Positions 22,578-34,641 of a DNA stretch of 64,000 bases are shown here, piece by piece. Position 1 is the stretch's first letter, and the number at the start of each line of letters is the position of its first letter. The stretch lies in the NCBI RefSeq assembly GCF_037126465.1, contig NC_088209.1, positions 25,301,146-25,365,145 on the forward strand, written 5' to 3'. This stretch comes from Ornithodoros turicata. Its lineage: Eukaryota > Arthropoda > Arachnida > Ixodida > Argasidae. The notes under the pieces are model-generated. The model had not been told where the DNA came from and searched no databases. It saw nothing but the letters and a program-made list of their open reading frames with translations. The translations under genes and the position numbers were made by a program.

Positions 22578-23384
22578 AAGAAGCTAAGAAGTGAAAGCTG
22601 TGTTCGCTTACGGTTGCCAATAATGCGGTGATGGCCACCTCTCACAGACTCCATTACTCGCACATGCCGTCACGGCATGCGGAAGATGACCTCGTCACCT
22701 GTGACACTTCCATAGGTCCGCTTCTCCCGCATTGCTGCAGTGGGAGGTACGTCACCGCCTTTTCCGTGAGCCGAGCATGGTCGCCACGGTTCGGATATGC
22801 ACGGGAATTTCTTCGAGCCGTTCGACGCATGCATTATCTGCAGCCCCTTCACGTGTACGCGTGCGTGCAGCTAAGTATAATCGACCTACCGCCGCCCACT
22901 CTTGAAATGTGGAGACGAGAGCTGTCAGCCAGGAGCAATTACCCAACCTGGAAGTGCGCTATCCAAGACAAGAAGTTTGCCAAAAAAAGTTCCTAATGCT
23001 CGGTTTCTAAACGCTCGCCGGATGAAACGAAAGAAAACGCAACGCCCGCACCTGCTTTTAGAGTGAGGTGCGTGCGCGATGATCTGCATAATAAATGGCT
23101 GCCCTATGGGCACGGTAACAGCAGGTCCGTCTGCTGCCAGGTATACGGTGGATGTTCCCGTCTCGCAGTTTTTCGCTTCTGTTTACGGTGCCTTATTCTG
23201 CATTTGCGTTATGCTAGGGCGCAACCTGAAATGGTCTTCAATGTTTCTTGGACTCTAATGGAACAGCCGGAATACTTAGTAGACGGTAGACAATATTACA
23301 GCTGGGAGTTACCGTAGGAGCAGCAGTCCGGCCGTCTATGTCGACGGTATAGTCTAGCAGCTTCTTGCTGGTAATCCCAGCGCA
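22578..23384. other. No recognisable feature
   Basis: A 122-codon plus-strand ORF (22628-22996) has no domain I recognise and is overlapped by minus-strand ORFs of 60-64 codons. Confidence 0.35.
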
Positions 23385-23925
23385 AAGTTAGAAATATGAC
23401 AGTGATGGACGCTTTAATTTGCTCACAAAATTTGACGCAAAACGTCTCGGGGCGACATCTGGCGGCAAATAATCCCCTATTCTTCAAGCAACATTGATCT
23501 ATGTTCCCGACTAACTTGCTGGACACGAGGGACAAAGCGTAGTAGTTGGTACAAGTTCATATCGGCTTACTGCAGCAATAGCCGCGGACAAGGAGTTAGA
23601 ACATAAAAGAGACAAACCACCTGCAGACTCTCAACTAAGTGAAGTTTACTTCCTCTTTCAATAAACTTCACTTAGTTGAGAGTCTGCAGGTGGTTTGACG
23701 TCTCTTTTATGTTCTAACTCCGTGTCCGCGTCTATTGCAGCAGTAAGCAGATATGAATAACTTGCTGGTCCTGGTGGCTACATATGGCCGACACGTCACC
23801 GACTTCTTTCGTTTTCGTTTTAGACCCAGTGTTGTCCGCATGGAATGTAGTTTTCCGCCGCGCGTGATGAGCAATGCGCAGCTTGCGGCCACTTCGACGC
23901 AGTGTTGCTAGCAATTTTCAATTTT
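23385..23925 (-). repeat. Dispersed repeat Z, split by a hairpin element
   Basis: 23757-23925 and 23385-23522, read on the minus strand, match 50868-51115 in order: ACAACACTGGGTCTAAAACG, ACGTGTCGGC, ACCAGCAAGT, then TGCTTGAAGAAT and ATTATTTGCC. The uninterrupted copy shows that 23523-23757 is a later insertion. Confidence 0.75.
23523..23757. mobile_element. Hairpin element H1 with 11-bp target duplication
   Basis: TAACTTGCTGG flanks it on both sides (23512-23522, 23758-23768). Inside, 23613-23648 and 23662-23697 are perfectly inverted (36 bp). Outer arms carry TTATGTTCTAACTCC and a GCAGTAAGC block. Related to 29620-29935 by the shared CTGCAGACTCTCA core and GTAGTTGG start. No ORF. Confidence 0.8.
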
Positions 23926-24766
23926 AATTTTCCAAAAATCTATGAGCGCAATTATGACGAAAATTGTGAAGTAAAAGCTCTGAGGGATCAGGCTATCGAA
24001 CAGATTTTTTAAATTTTGTTTAGATTGCATCTCCAACTTTAAAGATAAGAGTTCATGCGTATAAGCATTTCCATTTCGATGTAGCGTAGCAGTGCGACGG
24101 AGGTCCCCCCTACGTTTAGTTGCGATGTGACTGGAGTGTGTGCGTTTCGAATTCACGGTCTGATTCTGTCGGATGTGTTTCCAAAGTCGGACCGAAATGT
24201 TTCCGGAAAACACAGGGTATATCAAAGACAATACGTTCTACTTGGATGGTCTCCCTTGGCGGTTCGTCGCCTAGAGGAGCGTGAATGCCAGAGTGCGTTA
24301 CAGCCGTATGTCTTTCATTCTTTCGTGTTCTATTTAGTAGTACTATCGCGACACTATAATGAATGGCTGTAGGAATCAATGTCATTCGTTGTTACACTCC
24401 GTATGTAATTTTTACAGTTTTATTGTTCTTGGAATTTTCTTGCAGGGACAAATGTCCTGTAAAAGAGTGCAGACGACCTGCGAGAAGACATATTTACGGA
24501 GAACCCAGCCCGTCAACAACTGGAAGATGATCGAGTGAGTTGATTTGTTGCACGATTAATAACACGTTCGGGGCTTGTCGGTAACTTCCCCTTTCACATT
24601 GCTTAAAATCACCTAGGGGAATCGCGGTCATCATGGATATTTGGAAGCTTTGGGCACGCATACGTCACATGTCCTCCTGTATCACTGCTTGCGAGCGCAG
24701 CAATGTTCTCTAACTTTCAGTCTTCCACTAAAATGTCCTTTTGCGGTGGCAAGCATAGTCCCTATA
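23926..24766. other. Unassigned; contains one exon-like block
   Basis: 81- and 89-codon ORFs overlap on opposite strands (24116-24385). A candidate internal exon at 24446-24534 is listed separately. Confidence 0.35.
24446..24534 (+). CDS. Candidate internal exon (weak)
   Basis: A pyrimidine-rich tract and TTTTCTTGCAG precede position 24446, and a GTGAGT donor follows 24534. The 89-nt block is open in two frames; the one open throughout begins GQMSCKRVQTTCEKTY. I recognise no protein family, and no partner exon was found. Such splice-site pairs arise by chance in 64 kb, so this is only a prediction. Confidence 0.2.
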
Positions 24767-25357
24767 CCAGGGTTGCGGAATAGCCACTCCGGGGTTGGAA
24801 TGATTCCGTAATCATTCCAGATTTATCAGAGCCCGGAATGGAATGGAATGGAATGGGAATGGAATTAGGCATTTCTTCGCAGGCGGAATGGAATAGTAAT
24901 GTAGTAATGGTCTGTGTGCCACACGGTCAAGGGCGATGGTTTGGTTTGGTTTTAAGAAAAAAATAAAATGGAGATTTCGGCTTCACTAGTGTGAGGCCCG
25001 CAATCCCACATCACTTGCACCAGTTACTTTAGTGGAAAATTCCTGTAATGATGATGCCAATGAAGAAGAGGAGGAGGGGGAGGAGGAGGGCGAAATAACC
25101 TTGTCTTTGTGCTTTTTCCGTGCTGGGTAATGTCAGTCTCCTCTATAGCACTGCTGGGCTAGCTAGTACGGCTACCGGTCCTAATTCTTTTATCGCTGGA
25201 ATTAAAGGAATGGAATGGGGTTGCCAACCCATTCCAGGAGTGAGAATTGACCGTACTTTTTCATTCCGAGGAATTGAAAGGAATGGAATTATCACAAATC
25301 TCCATTCCTCGGAATGGAATTAGAATGGAATGGGTGATCCCATTCCGTAACCCTGGT
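24767..25357. mobile_element. GGAATG-rich TIR element
   Basis: ACCAGGGTTGCGGAAT at the left is inverted as ATTCCGTAACCCTGGT at the right (one mismatch in 16). The interior is rich in GGAATG/CATTCC words in both directions. A TGGAGATTTCGGCTTCACT stretch and a (GAG)n tract lie within. No clear target duplication. It resembles short hAT-style elements in layout, but this is unproven. Confidence 0.65.
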
Positions 25358-26093
25358 TCTTACATTGGAGATGACGCCGTCAGGGCGACCCTCAGCACAA
25401 ACATCGAATGATTGGCACGCATGTCGATTTCATTTTCACTTCACACACTGTGCGCTGTGGGAGAGGGGGCATTTCGCGTCGAGCGAAACGTAGAGAAGTG
25501 TGCTGTTGCGTTGGAGCGTGTGCTACGCATCTATATATCAACCGTAGCACGCGATCGCACGCGGAAGCGAAAGTTTCGAGTTTTATGAACCGAAGAGATT
25601 GTGAGCGTAGCGAAGAGAAAGGAAAAAGATCTTTCCCATTATATTGAGGGCCCCGGAATGATGAGTAGATCCGCACTCCGAAACAGTGTAAGTAGGGCGA
25701 GAAATTGTGGTGTTGATCACGAGCACCTTGCAAATGCTCAGTCCTTCATCGAACACGCAACGAAGCGTGCAGGAAATGAAATTATATATTGTACTGTTTC
25801 TCTTTCTTCCTTCTTTTCTCTGCTCTGCACAATAGCCTCTGAAATAACACTTCCAGTTGCTGTGTAATAACACTTCTTATTGACCGCGTACATCTTCAGA
25901 AGGAAGGACGTTGCCCCATCGAAGTAGGGCAGTCATCGAATGAGCAAGGCAGCGACAGGAATTAATACTGCGCCTCTTGATTGCCGCTCAAATGTGCCAA
26001 CCACTATAGTTACGATGGAAAGTAACATTACTTTAAAGTAACAGTTACTTTCCATCGTATTCGTCAGATGCCGTTGCCTCGTACACTCTAAGG
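25358..26093. other. Unassigned; one 49-bp palindrome
   Basis: 26011-26059 is a palindrome: TACGATGGAAAGTAAC and its complement flank TTACTTTAAAGTAA. ORFs of 79-113 codons overlap on both strands without motifs. Confidence 0.4.
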
Positions 26094-26708
26094 AGGGGGG
26101 GGGAGGTAAAATGGGGAGTAATTGCAGTTTCTAGTCCCCTAGATTGCAATTACTCCCTATTTTAGTTCCCTAACCCCGAAATTTACTCCCCAGGACTGCA
26201 AATAGTCACTGAACTTCGCAAGACGGTCTCCCGAAAGCAACAGTCTACGTAAATATGTGCTATTCGTCAACTTGATGGAATAAGGCTATATAACTTAGCT
26301 AACTTAGCAATTCTCCACCCACGCAGAGGAAAAAATAGTTAGAGGTTCTTTCTCACAAAATTGTGCCCTATGCATATCGCAAGACTTTATATCACTCGAC
26401 ATATCGCTGCTGACCTTTTAATTCATAGTATTTTCATTCATGCAGACGAATTATGTACCTGGGGGTCACTTAGAATAACATAACGGGAAATGCAGTCCCC
26501 ACTCTGTGACGTTCATTTGGTCCCGTACATTTACTCCCTAAAGAGACAAATTTTTGTGGCAATGCATTTAGTCCACAAAAGGAGAAAAATTACTCAAATT
26601 ACTCGAAAAGGAGTAAAATTACTCCAATTACTCCAAAAGGTGTACTCTAAATTACTCCAAAATTATTCCATAAGGAGTGAAATTACTCTTTTTCGCCCTT
26701 TTACAGTA
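26094..26708 (+). mobile_element. Element M4, copy 1
   Basis: Begins CACTCTAAGG after TA and ends TTTTACAGTA before TA. It contains GGGGAGTAATTGCAG, its inverted form, and many AAATTACTCC words near the right end. A second copy in the opposite orientation lies at 47718-48178 and a fragment at 52720-52905. Probably non-autonomous. Confidence 0.7.
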
Positions 26709-26831
26709 TACTTGTGTTGTACGTATGTGTGTGTATGAGAAGAAATGTAAGAGCGAACGTGGAGAGTTTGAGTGCGTGTTCCCGCTAGTTGAATGAGACT
26801 CCTTGATAAGTCGTAAAGCAGTGTAAAGCAG

Positions 26832-26898
26832 ATGCCAGCGTAGCGCAATTGGTTAACGCGCTCGACTGGCAATCGAAGAGGTGCGCGGTTCGACTTTA
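26832..26898 (+). pseudogene. tRNA-like sequence (Ala GGC-type), degenerate
   Basis: GCGCAATTGGTTAACGCGC has a proper D arm. The next stem has a 7-nt loop CTGGCAA, anticodon GGC. GCGCGGTTCGA gives a B box. The T stem cannot close (TTTAAAA instead of the complement) and the acceptor stem is unpaired, so it is a tRNA pseudogene or the head of a SINE, not a working tRNA. Confidence 0.6.
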
Positions 26899-27177
26899 AA
26901 AGCGATAAAGCCCCCGTGCCGGGAAACAAATCGTCGACAAATGTTGTCGAAATGTAATGTTGTCGAAACAAATGTCGATTCCCGCTGCGCTGTTTGGCTT
27001 TTTCGACGACTGCCATGTCTGAAATAATTCTCTACGTTACACTGGCACGGCTTACCGACGACTCGGCTTACCCGACCGTTCTGTCGTACATATACTTTCT
27101 CAAACATTCACACAACACCAGTACGACGCAGCGGCATTTGCTAAACGTGATAGATGGTTGTTGGAATGTTTTGAGTA

Positions 27178-27420
27178 ATGGGGGGGGGGGGGATATATTT
27201 ACTAGAAGAAAAGAAAAAAAGGGGGAAAGGTCAGCCAAACGTTATGTAGGCTTGCTATTCCGCAAAACAAAAAGAAAGAAAGAAACGAAAAAGAGAAATA
27301 AATAAAAATAAAATAAATAGAAAGAAGAGAACTAGGAAATAAAGGATAAAATAACAGAAGGTTAAAGAACGACGACGGTAATACGTATGAGGATGAGAGG
27401 TGAGGGTGGGACTCTCTGCA
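27178..27420 (-). repeat. Dispersed repeat U, probable LINE 3' end
   Basis: GGAATAGCAAGCC, then TTTGGCTGACCTTTCCC, a pyrimidine tract and a TAATAAAT-type end before a C run, read on the minus strand (here the last block is TAGTAAATATATCCCC). Other copies: 31756-31910, 56738-57010 and a short one in the opposite direction at 45640-45676. The A-rich part 27265-27355 is conserved at 56815-56955. Confidence 0.55.
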
Positions 27421-27700
27421 GAATGAGATGACACGTCTTGAGTTCACAGGCTGTTCACGAGACCTGTGTGTCGATCAGGAACGTCAAAACTGCTTTGGTC
27501 ACAGACCACTGTGTGGGATGTCGAGCAGACATCCTGTGGATGGGTACTGTGCGTACTCTATGTTCGAGTAAGCTGGTATCTGTATAAGTCTAAAAAAACA
27601 AGGAATTGAGAACCTTTATTATAAGCGACAATGACGAAGATAAACAAATTACAAGATCTTAAATATAAAACGAGCTTGCACCTTCGGAAGGTTTTGTGTG

Positions 27701-28137
27701 GTAGTGGCGTAACCACGACCTACTAGATTATAACGACCATGTCATAGGCACCCCCTCCCAGCGCCGCATTTGGAAGCTAGCGGTGGCGCTACTCATCGGC
27801 CCGGTTATTGCTTCCTCAATTTCTGCAATACTTTGTACTTCAGCTTACCTTAGTATATTTTTGTACAAGCGGTGCATGTCCCACGGGAGTTGCTTCTTTA
27901 TAAAGTTGATTATCATCATCATTCTACGCGTTTTCATAAGAGCTGTTGCTGTCGTCTGCTACGGTAGTCGAATGTCCGCTTCTGCGCGTTCAAAATTCAA
28001 ATTTCCATTGTCCAATCATGATGCAGATCTCGCGGGCCGATGAGTAGCGCCCCTAGAGGATCGTACGGACGGGCTCCTCATAGGGGTTGCCGATTATGAC
28101 GTGGTCGTTAATCCAGTAGGTCGTGGGCGTAACACTA
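27701..28137. mobile_element. 437-bp element with about 100-bp imperfect TIRs
   Basis: TAGTGGCGTAACCACGACC at the left is mirrored by GGTCGTGGGCGTAACACTA at the right. Further in, ATTATAACGACCATGTCAT and ATGACGTGGTCGTTAAT pair, and 27785-27803 is the exact reverse complement of 28033-28051. The 86-codon ORF in the centre has no motif. Confidence 0.75.
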
Positions 28138-29614
28138 TATTAAAGGTCAAGATATCAGGACATGCAGACAATGTATTTTGACCGTGGCTTTTTTTTTTTT
28201 ATATATTCGTCTCTGGTATTTTCAACTTATGGAGTGATCTTTTGTCAGTCAGTTTGTGTACAAGGTCATATATTCTTTCAACTCCGTTTTTTTCTACTTC
28301 ATTATCTTCATCAACATGCAGGTGTAAGTGCAATGGAGTAGCTGGAATCCATGTTGTTGGAGCATACATTTCCATGCTTTTTTTCCCCTTTGAATTCAAC
28401 TCAGATTGGTAGGTCGATCGTGGCAGTATATTTCGCCCAAAAATTTCTCTTTATACGGTCATCCGTACAACGCGGTGTACAGCAAACGCCTCATGGCTCC
28501 AACTTACGTGACGGGATCCACTCGTACGCATTTTACAGCAGTAGTTAGGATAACTTCTGATATCACATGACACGATGCTCGATACTCTTCAATCGGTGCA
28601 GCCTACAATACTCCTGCGACTTCCAATATTATTCGCAGACTCTGTCAAGAACGCTCTTCTAAGCAGTCAATATATCTGTCTAGACTGCACAATTCCCGAT
28701 CGACCAGCGAACTGCGCTCCAAGGCCATGATGCTAATTAGGGAACAACGCGTGTTGTCCCGGGAATTACGGGCGTTAACGTTGTCGCAGTTTGACGTCCT
28801 CCACATTTTCTTCCTGCTCGTCTCTCTAGGACGCACCGGCTGATCTGCCGAGCGCCACCACCCTGCTGTGTACACCTCGCCGAGGGCTGGCGCAACCACG
28901 GGTGGCAATTACGTCGTCACTGCATTCGGTACGACCGGATTCCCGACATTCATTGCTTGTCGGATCGGCGTTCGTCGGTATCTATGGCTAGAACGAAGGC
29001 TCGCGCTTCTAGCAGAGCGCGGCGATGCGGAGGGAAGAAGGTTGGTAACCAGGATGGCGAACATTCCGATTATTCGTGTCGGGAGAAATTCCGCAGTATG
29101 GTATGTGCACATTCGTTTGTGGGTCGGTATTTGGAATGGGGTAAGCGGAAACCTATGGTGCATATTGGAGCGCGATGTATGGAAAAGCGTTGCCGGGATT
29201 CTGGTTGGCGGCCGTACAGCCATGACAATGTTTTTGAGGTGTGTTACTTGACATGGAATACAATGAAGTGCGAAAGCGAGAGGAGAGAGCGGTGGAGAGA
29301 CTTATTGCTTGAGTGCTTCTCCTGCGTACACTGCGCCCTTGCAGTGAAAGCACGCTTTACAGGAGACTGCAACGGACGGACAGACACGCGCTTTGCCTGA
29401 CTTCTATTTGTAAAGCGATAAACTCTGCATGATAAGACAACATATTTCCTGATACGTTATGTTCCTCTTCAACATACCCATTGTACTTGAGTGTTGTTCG
29501 AGTTACACTCCTAACGCACTGAGGGTCAGTCATTGCACGGAATGATCACCCTTGATTTGTGGTAAACACGGGGGCGCACCCCTTTCTGTAAGGATTACCT
29601 TGTTCAATAGGAAC
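28138..29614. other. Unassigned, CpG-richer than its surroundings
   Basis: 28640-29050 has many CG dinucleotides. Overlapping ORFs of 127 and 147 codons (plus) and 104 and 87 codons (minus) share the same DNA, so at most one could be real and none shows a family motif. I see no splice or promoter arrangement that settles it. Confidence 0.3.
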
Positions 29615-29619
29615 AATCC

Positions 29620-29935
29620 GGGGTAGTTGGTGTAGGTTCATGATGGCGAATAGCAGCAAGAAGACAAGGACATAGGTACAAGTAGACATGAAAACTGCAG
29701 ACTCTCAGCTGAGGTTTAATCAAAGAAAACAGCGCCTTAAGCGCATCCCCTTTGTCCTCTCCGTACATTGTTAGGTCCGCCTTCTGTGCTTTCAGTGTAG
29801 GGGGCTGATAGTCAGTAACCTTGATCCTTGCGTTTAAGACGCTGTTTTCTTTGATTAAACCTCAGTCGAGAGTCTGCAGCTGTCCTGTCTACTTCTACCT
29901 ATGTCCTTGTCTTCTTGCTTCCATGCGCCATCAAG
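29620..29935. mobile_element. Hairpin element H2
   Basis: 29695-29734 (CTGCAGACTCTCAGCTGAGG and on) is inverted at 29840-29879 with one or two mismatches. The outer arms GATGGCGAATAGCAGCAAGA and TCTTGCTTCCATGCGCCATC are also inverted. The left start GGTAGTTGGTGTAGGTTCAT matches H1. Loop about 105 bp. Confidence 0.7.
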
Positions 29936-29951
29936 AATTACCTTACCCGCA

Positions 29952-30070
29952 TAAGTGTCATAAAAAGACGTACGCCTCCCGTTTTCAACTAATCAGGGGA
30001 ATGAACGATGGCATTCGGGATGATGGCTGGCTATGAACATGTTATGCGGTGAAGTTTTGTTTTAAGAATG
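29952..30070. mobile_element. MITE M1, right half
   Basis: AAGTGTCATAAAAAGACGTAC, CCCGTTTTCAACTAATCAGG and GGTGAAGTTTTGTTTTAAGA follow M1 order (first 20 bases of each compared). Left arm absent. Confidence 0.75.
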
Positions 30071-31209
30071 CACTTTTTAATGGCAATTGAGGATTGTCGA
30101 CCAGTTAGCCACGTAAGGCCAACTCCGCCGCGTTCCCCGCCACAGCAAGTCCCTGCCTTACGTCGCGCGTTGACCAAAGAGTCTGATTTCAAAGCCGCCT
30201 CGTCTCCACTGTGCATACTGTGAATGAGGAAAAAAAAAAACTATTATGTGAAATGAAAGCTCTTAGGGCGAGGGCGGGGGGGTAGTAACGAAATTATCCT
30301 AATCCAAGCGGTCCTAAAATGAAGGATTCTGTCGAATAAAGCGTGTACTTCTAAAAAACTAACCCGGGATGTTCTCTTTTCCTCATCCTCCGTCATTCCG
30401 TCCGTCCGTTCGTCATTCAGGCTTTATTTGTGCCCAAGCGTGCCCTTAGAGACAATCCCGCCTTTTTCATCAATGGCAGTAACTTTCAGATCTTCTGGGC
30501 GTCTTCCACAAGATGAGCCATATAGCAGCAATATAGACAACAACAACTTTATTTTTGGCTTTGGAGGGTGGGGAGGTTCATGCAATATAGAGTTGAGCAT
30601 GCAAGAAAGACGTCAATGCAAATCCTTATCTTTTGTGCCACTCACGATGTGCCAGTCCCGCGGGATATATATCTCTCTGTCGCAGATCGCATTCTCGATC
30701 GACTAATCTTGTCAGGGCCGCACAACAGGCCCCGTTTCATCCGCCTGGGCGAAGGGAGGTTGCATCGATGCGTTCATCAATATGTCAGCCATAAGGTCGG
30801 CGATATTCCAAAGGGGGAAATTACCGCAGATCTGTCTTACACTCGGGAATGTCTCGACATTGGGTTTCGGCCGTCCCGTGGGCCTTGGGAAAAGGAACAG
30901 CCATCTGATCATGCAGTGAATTAGCTTTTCGTGTTGAGAGCGGAAATTTTCTCCAACGTAATGTTTATCAAACTAAGTTGTTCCCACGCGTCTGTCAGCC
31001 CGTGGCTCGTGGTCCATGATGTCCACAGCTTCGCATTGGGAATGAATTTCCCGGAACCATTACCGGGCTGGTCACTACGATCTTTGCTGAGTGCGATTCC
31101 ACTTGGATAGAGGCTTGATGGCTATTGCGCATGTCTTTACTAGTATTCTTTTACACCTGTCGTGTTCTGAATATTGACTCCGACCTCTGGACGTGTGGCT
31201 CCTGCATTC
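30071..31209. other. No recognisable feature
   Basis: A 118-codon plus-strand ORF (30568-30924) overlaps a 66-codon minus ORF and has no motif. Confidence 0.35.
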
Positions 31210-31300
31210 CAAATAATGATGATGATGATGATGATGACAGGAGAAAAAAATGGAGATGTGAGCCCGCTCACTGCGGTACAAGCTACTCCAGGTCTAGTAA
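31210..31300 (-). repeat. Repeat T, third LINE 3' end with (ATC)n tail
   Basis: On the minus strand CCTGGAGTAGCTTGTACCGC, GGGCTCACATCTCCATTTTT, then (ATC)n at 31215-31237. The tail differs from that of the copy at 2516-2600. Confidence 0.5.
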
Positions 31301-31755
31301 GGAAAAAAGAGAAAAATACATGTGTAAAATGACGAGAACTCTGCTAAGTTCTTAACAAAGGTGGTGCGCAGCATTCCAAATAAGTATGTAGCCCGTCGTG
31401 GTGTTTCTGTGCTTCTTTCCTTTTTTCTCGTTCTCCATTTCTGTGACTATTAGAATTAAGGTAACCCACTTAACTATTACGCGATATTATCATATATACT
31501 TTGTGGTGGTGGTGGTGTTGATAGCGTTACAGGCAGCCATATACTTACTCTGTATTGTACAAGTCATTGTGCTACTTTCTATGCTTCTGTCCAGATTAAT
31601 CAAATAAGGTACCTGTAGGGGGCGCTACAAGTTGCCTCCCTTCTGATGATTGCAAAAAGATTTACGAATACGGGTTCCCCTCCTCTCTTCTGATCCCCAC
31701 GGTTGACTATCCCTTCCAAAGAAAGAAAAGCACTCGACGTTTCTGACGCACACAT
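31301..31755. other. No recognisable feature
   Basis: Short T-rich ORF (31398-31607), (GGT)n at about 31503-31517. Confidence 0.35.
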
Positions 31756-31910
31756 AGGGTGGGGGAATATGTTTGTTAAGAAAAAAGAAGGAAAGGTCAG
31801 CCAGACGGAGGTCGGCTTGCTATTCCAAAAAAAAGGAAGAAGGTAAGAAAAGGAAAAGAAAGAAAGAAAAAGGAAAAGAGAAAGAAGGAAAGGAAAGGAA
31901 AGGAAGAAAA
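31756..31910 (-). repeat. Repeat U, second copy
   Basis: GGAATAGCAAGCCGACCTCC and TGGCTGACCTTTCC, read on the minus strand, match the U family. Followed on the plus strand by a long GAAAGG-type purine tract. Confidence 0.55.
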
Positions 31911-32545
31911 GAACACACACACAGACTCCTGGCGCATGCACTAACACAACGCATCGTCACCCAATCTCTCACATCTGCCTATCTGACACTCCAACGTAAG
32001 TGGATTTCATATCCGCGATACATGAGGAGCTGCTCGATAACTTTGTCTCGGGGGTTTGTCCTCCATAGTGAAGTCAACGAGTGCCCGCGTCCGTATGAGT
32101 TACCTGGCGAAAAACAACCCCTGACGCGACTACTCGCCCGGAGCGCAAGAAGTGCTTTTAGCTACGCGCTGCCAAAATGAAAACGTGGTCAAACCTCACG
32201 AATAAAATCTCATTTCGATGAAAGGCGCTATGAAGGACCTACTACATATTTTTGTATGAAGAGATGAAAATGCATGCACCATGATAGAACAGATCTCAAA
32301 GAAGACGGCATATTGGATCCGACACTTGCGAGAGAGAGCTAGCAAGTGGATTTGCTATAGTGCAGCTTTCGCTCCTGCGCGCATTGCTGCGATCTTGTGA
32401 GTGGAGTTGATAAGATACCGCTCAGCGAAAATATTTCTCATCATATCTCGCGCTTTGTGAGTTTCTTTAAGTGCAAAACTTGGTGCCTAATTAATTAATT
32501 ATGATTGCAACTTTTCACTAACTCCGTGGTTTCTGCTGGACAAGC

Positions 32546-32592
<47 letters not shown>

Positions 32593-33549
32593 CTACTACA
32601 TGAAGTAATGATGGACGTGAAACTTTGCCGTTAAATTATTTGTGGCTCCGTATTCCAGGGCGCACTGGTCAGTACGTGATATGAAACAATGAGGTGATTG
32701 GTGAATAAAGATCCAGGTCTTTGACATGTCAAAGTTTGTTTCGTACGCCGCATAAAATTCATATCACTGTCCCAAAAGTCATCGCATGTACCCCTCACGA
32801 CCAGGTAATGTCTCATTGCGCAAGACATAAAAGCCACAAATATGAGATGCATTCAGCTAAAGCGTATAGAGGGGGGGGGGGGGGGGGTTAGTGTCCCTTA
32901 CAAAGTCCAGCAATGGAAACGGTGCTGAATGATATTCGGTTGATGCTATTGTGAGCGGTGCAATAGCAATCGTGTCCACCCGAACTCGTACAAGCTCTCT
33001 TGCATTACGATACTGGTCACGTTTCATGATCACATGCTCGATATCTGTAAAACACAGCATAGCTAGGGCAGCGAGAATTAGCCAGGACGCGTTCCATGCA
33101 GGAACGACACAAACGAAAAAGCCTACAACGCCGAAGAAGCTGGAGCATGCCATCGTGTCGCAGCAGCCAAGCCTGTGCTTAAAAAGGTCCCAGGGGTCAG
33201 GGTCCCTGCGAGACGAAGCCAGTTAAAGTCCCTTCATAAGGTCAATTTCTGTAAGAGTAAACGTCGAAGGGCATGTTTATGCGGCCCCTATACATGACAT
33301 GTTTATGGCACTTGGAGTTGACTCTGTGTGCCTCTGTGACTCCACGAAACAGAACGATGAAACCAACGCAGAGGAAGGTATAGTGTAAGTAGAGCACTCA
33401 AAACAATGAGAGCTTTCCAGTTTAACATGTATTGCATACGTATACTCTCTCTTGTTATTCAACCCTCGCATTCTTGCCCTCTTCCCGATATCTCTCTCCT
33501 TCTCTTTCGTGTCCATGTATGCTTGTGTGAGTTCACCATTTGATTTTGT
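31911..33549. other. No recognisable feature apart from simple repeats
   Basis: (CAA)n at 32545-32593 and a 17-base G run at 32871-32887. ORFs of 91-98 codons overlap on both strands. Confidence 0.35.
32545..32593. repeat. (CAA)16 microsatellite
   Basis: An uninterrupted run of about 16 CAA units. Confidence 0.95.
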
Positions 33550-33640
33550 ACCTGATACCACCATCAGCAATTAGGTAGAGTGTCGCCGCTGGCGATGAAA
33601 CTCCCCGTTCATCATTTTACAAGCAAAGATGTTTGTACCT
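33550..33640 (+). repeat. Repeat K, second copy
   Basis: CGCCGCTGGCGATGAAACTC and CCCCGTTCATCAT match 2120-2231. The AATAAA of the first copy is replaced here by AAGCAAA. Confidence 0.5.
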
Positions 33641-34641
33641 GATGAAGCGTGGTCTTGTACATATTAAACTTGGAAAGCCTCAGTGTCATTGTTTTGAGTG
33701 ATGAAACTAAACGTAACGAAACCAAACGTAATCTTGTCACTGTCTAACTCGTAACAAGAATTTCGCCGAGGCAGACTTCATAGTCACTCTTTTAGACAGA
33801 CAGCTTCGCAGCCTCGCCGATATATTAGTTGACAGCCAGAAACTTGATTTAACATACGCTACTTCAGCTCGTCTTTCTTTTTTTTTTTTTTTTTCGCAGT
33901 GGCTGACATGTTTTCTTCGCCATGAAATATATAGGGGAGCTCCTGAAATCTTCAACGACGAAAGTCTTTAATGGATGAGGTCTCTTAGCTACCTGGGGAG
34001 GAATCTGCAGGGAGTCTCTACGTTGGCATTTTACTTTCCTTGATGACCGGAGTGCGCGGACGAAACCTGCGTTCCTTTCTTTCTTTTCTGCTGCCATTGA
34101 TACCGACATGAGTTTTCGTTTAAGTCCAGGACTGCTTAAGGCACGTACGTACGTACGTAAAGTTGGATTGGGTAAAAATAGAGTTAGAAGGCGGTACGCG
34201 TGATTTTTCAAGCAAGAAGAAGAAGAAAAAAAAAAGTTCTTTCCTCGAGAGGATGCAGTGTATACGTTCTCTCTCGGTGTCGTATATACGGTCGATGCTG
34301 GTAAGACAAATCGTACTTGGAAGCTATCGCGTCTATTACTTTCCTCGGAAAATGAACATGGATTGGGAAGAACCAGGTTATCAAAATGCGGTCTACGATG
34401 TAGGCCGCAGAGGAGGAACGTTCAATGTTTCGGTAAGGAAAATAAAGCTACAGCGACAATTGTAAAAGTTTTGGCCTGTATCGTTGCCTTAAAAGAACCC
34501 CCGGGGTTCTTTAAGACCTCTGTAAACCAGCGGCAGGGCGGAGTAAAAGCACGGTCCTTCTACTATACTAGCATCTCTATAGTATATACTACTCTATACT
34601 GGTATATATATCCAGTATCGAAGGACCGTGGTAAACGTAAG
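33641..34641. other. Unassigned; two small hairpins
   Basis: CTTAAAAGAACCCCCGGGG with TTCTTTAAG forms a palindrome at 34488-34515. ACGGTCCTTC (34551-34560) pairs with 34620-34629 around an AT-rich interior. (GTAC)n lies at about 34143-34158 and T17 near 33880. Confidence 0.4.

Noticed and set aside
26832..26898. Functional tRNA-Ala gene
   Set aside because: D arm and anticodon loop look right, but the T stem and acceptor stem do not pair; called tRNA-like instead.
28987..29400. ORF starting MARTKA, like the first residues of histone H3
   Set aside because: Similarity stops after six residues; the rest has no histone-fold sequence, and a minus-strand ORF overlaps it.
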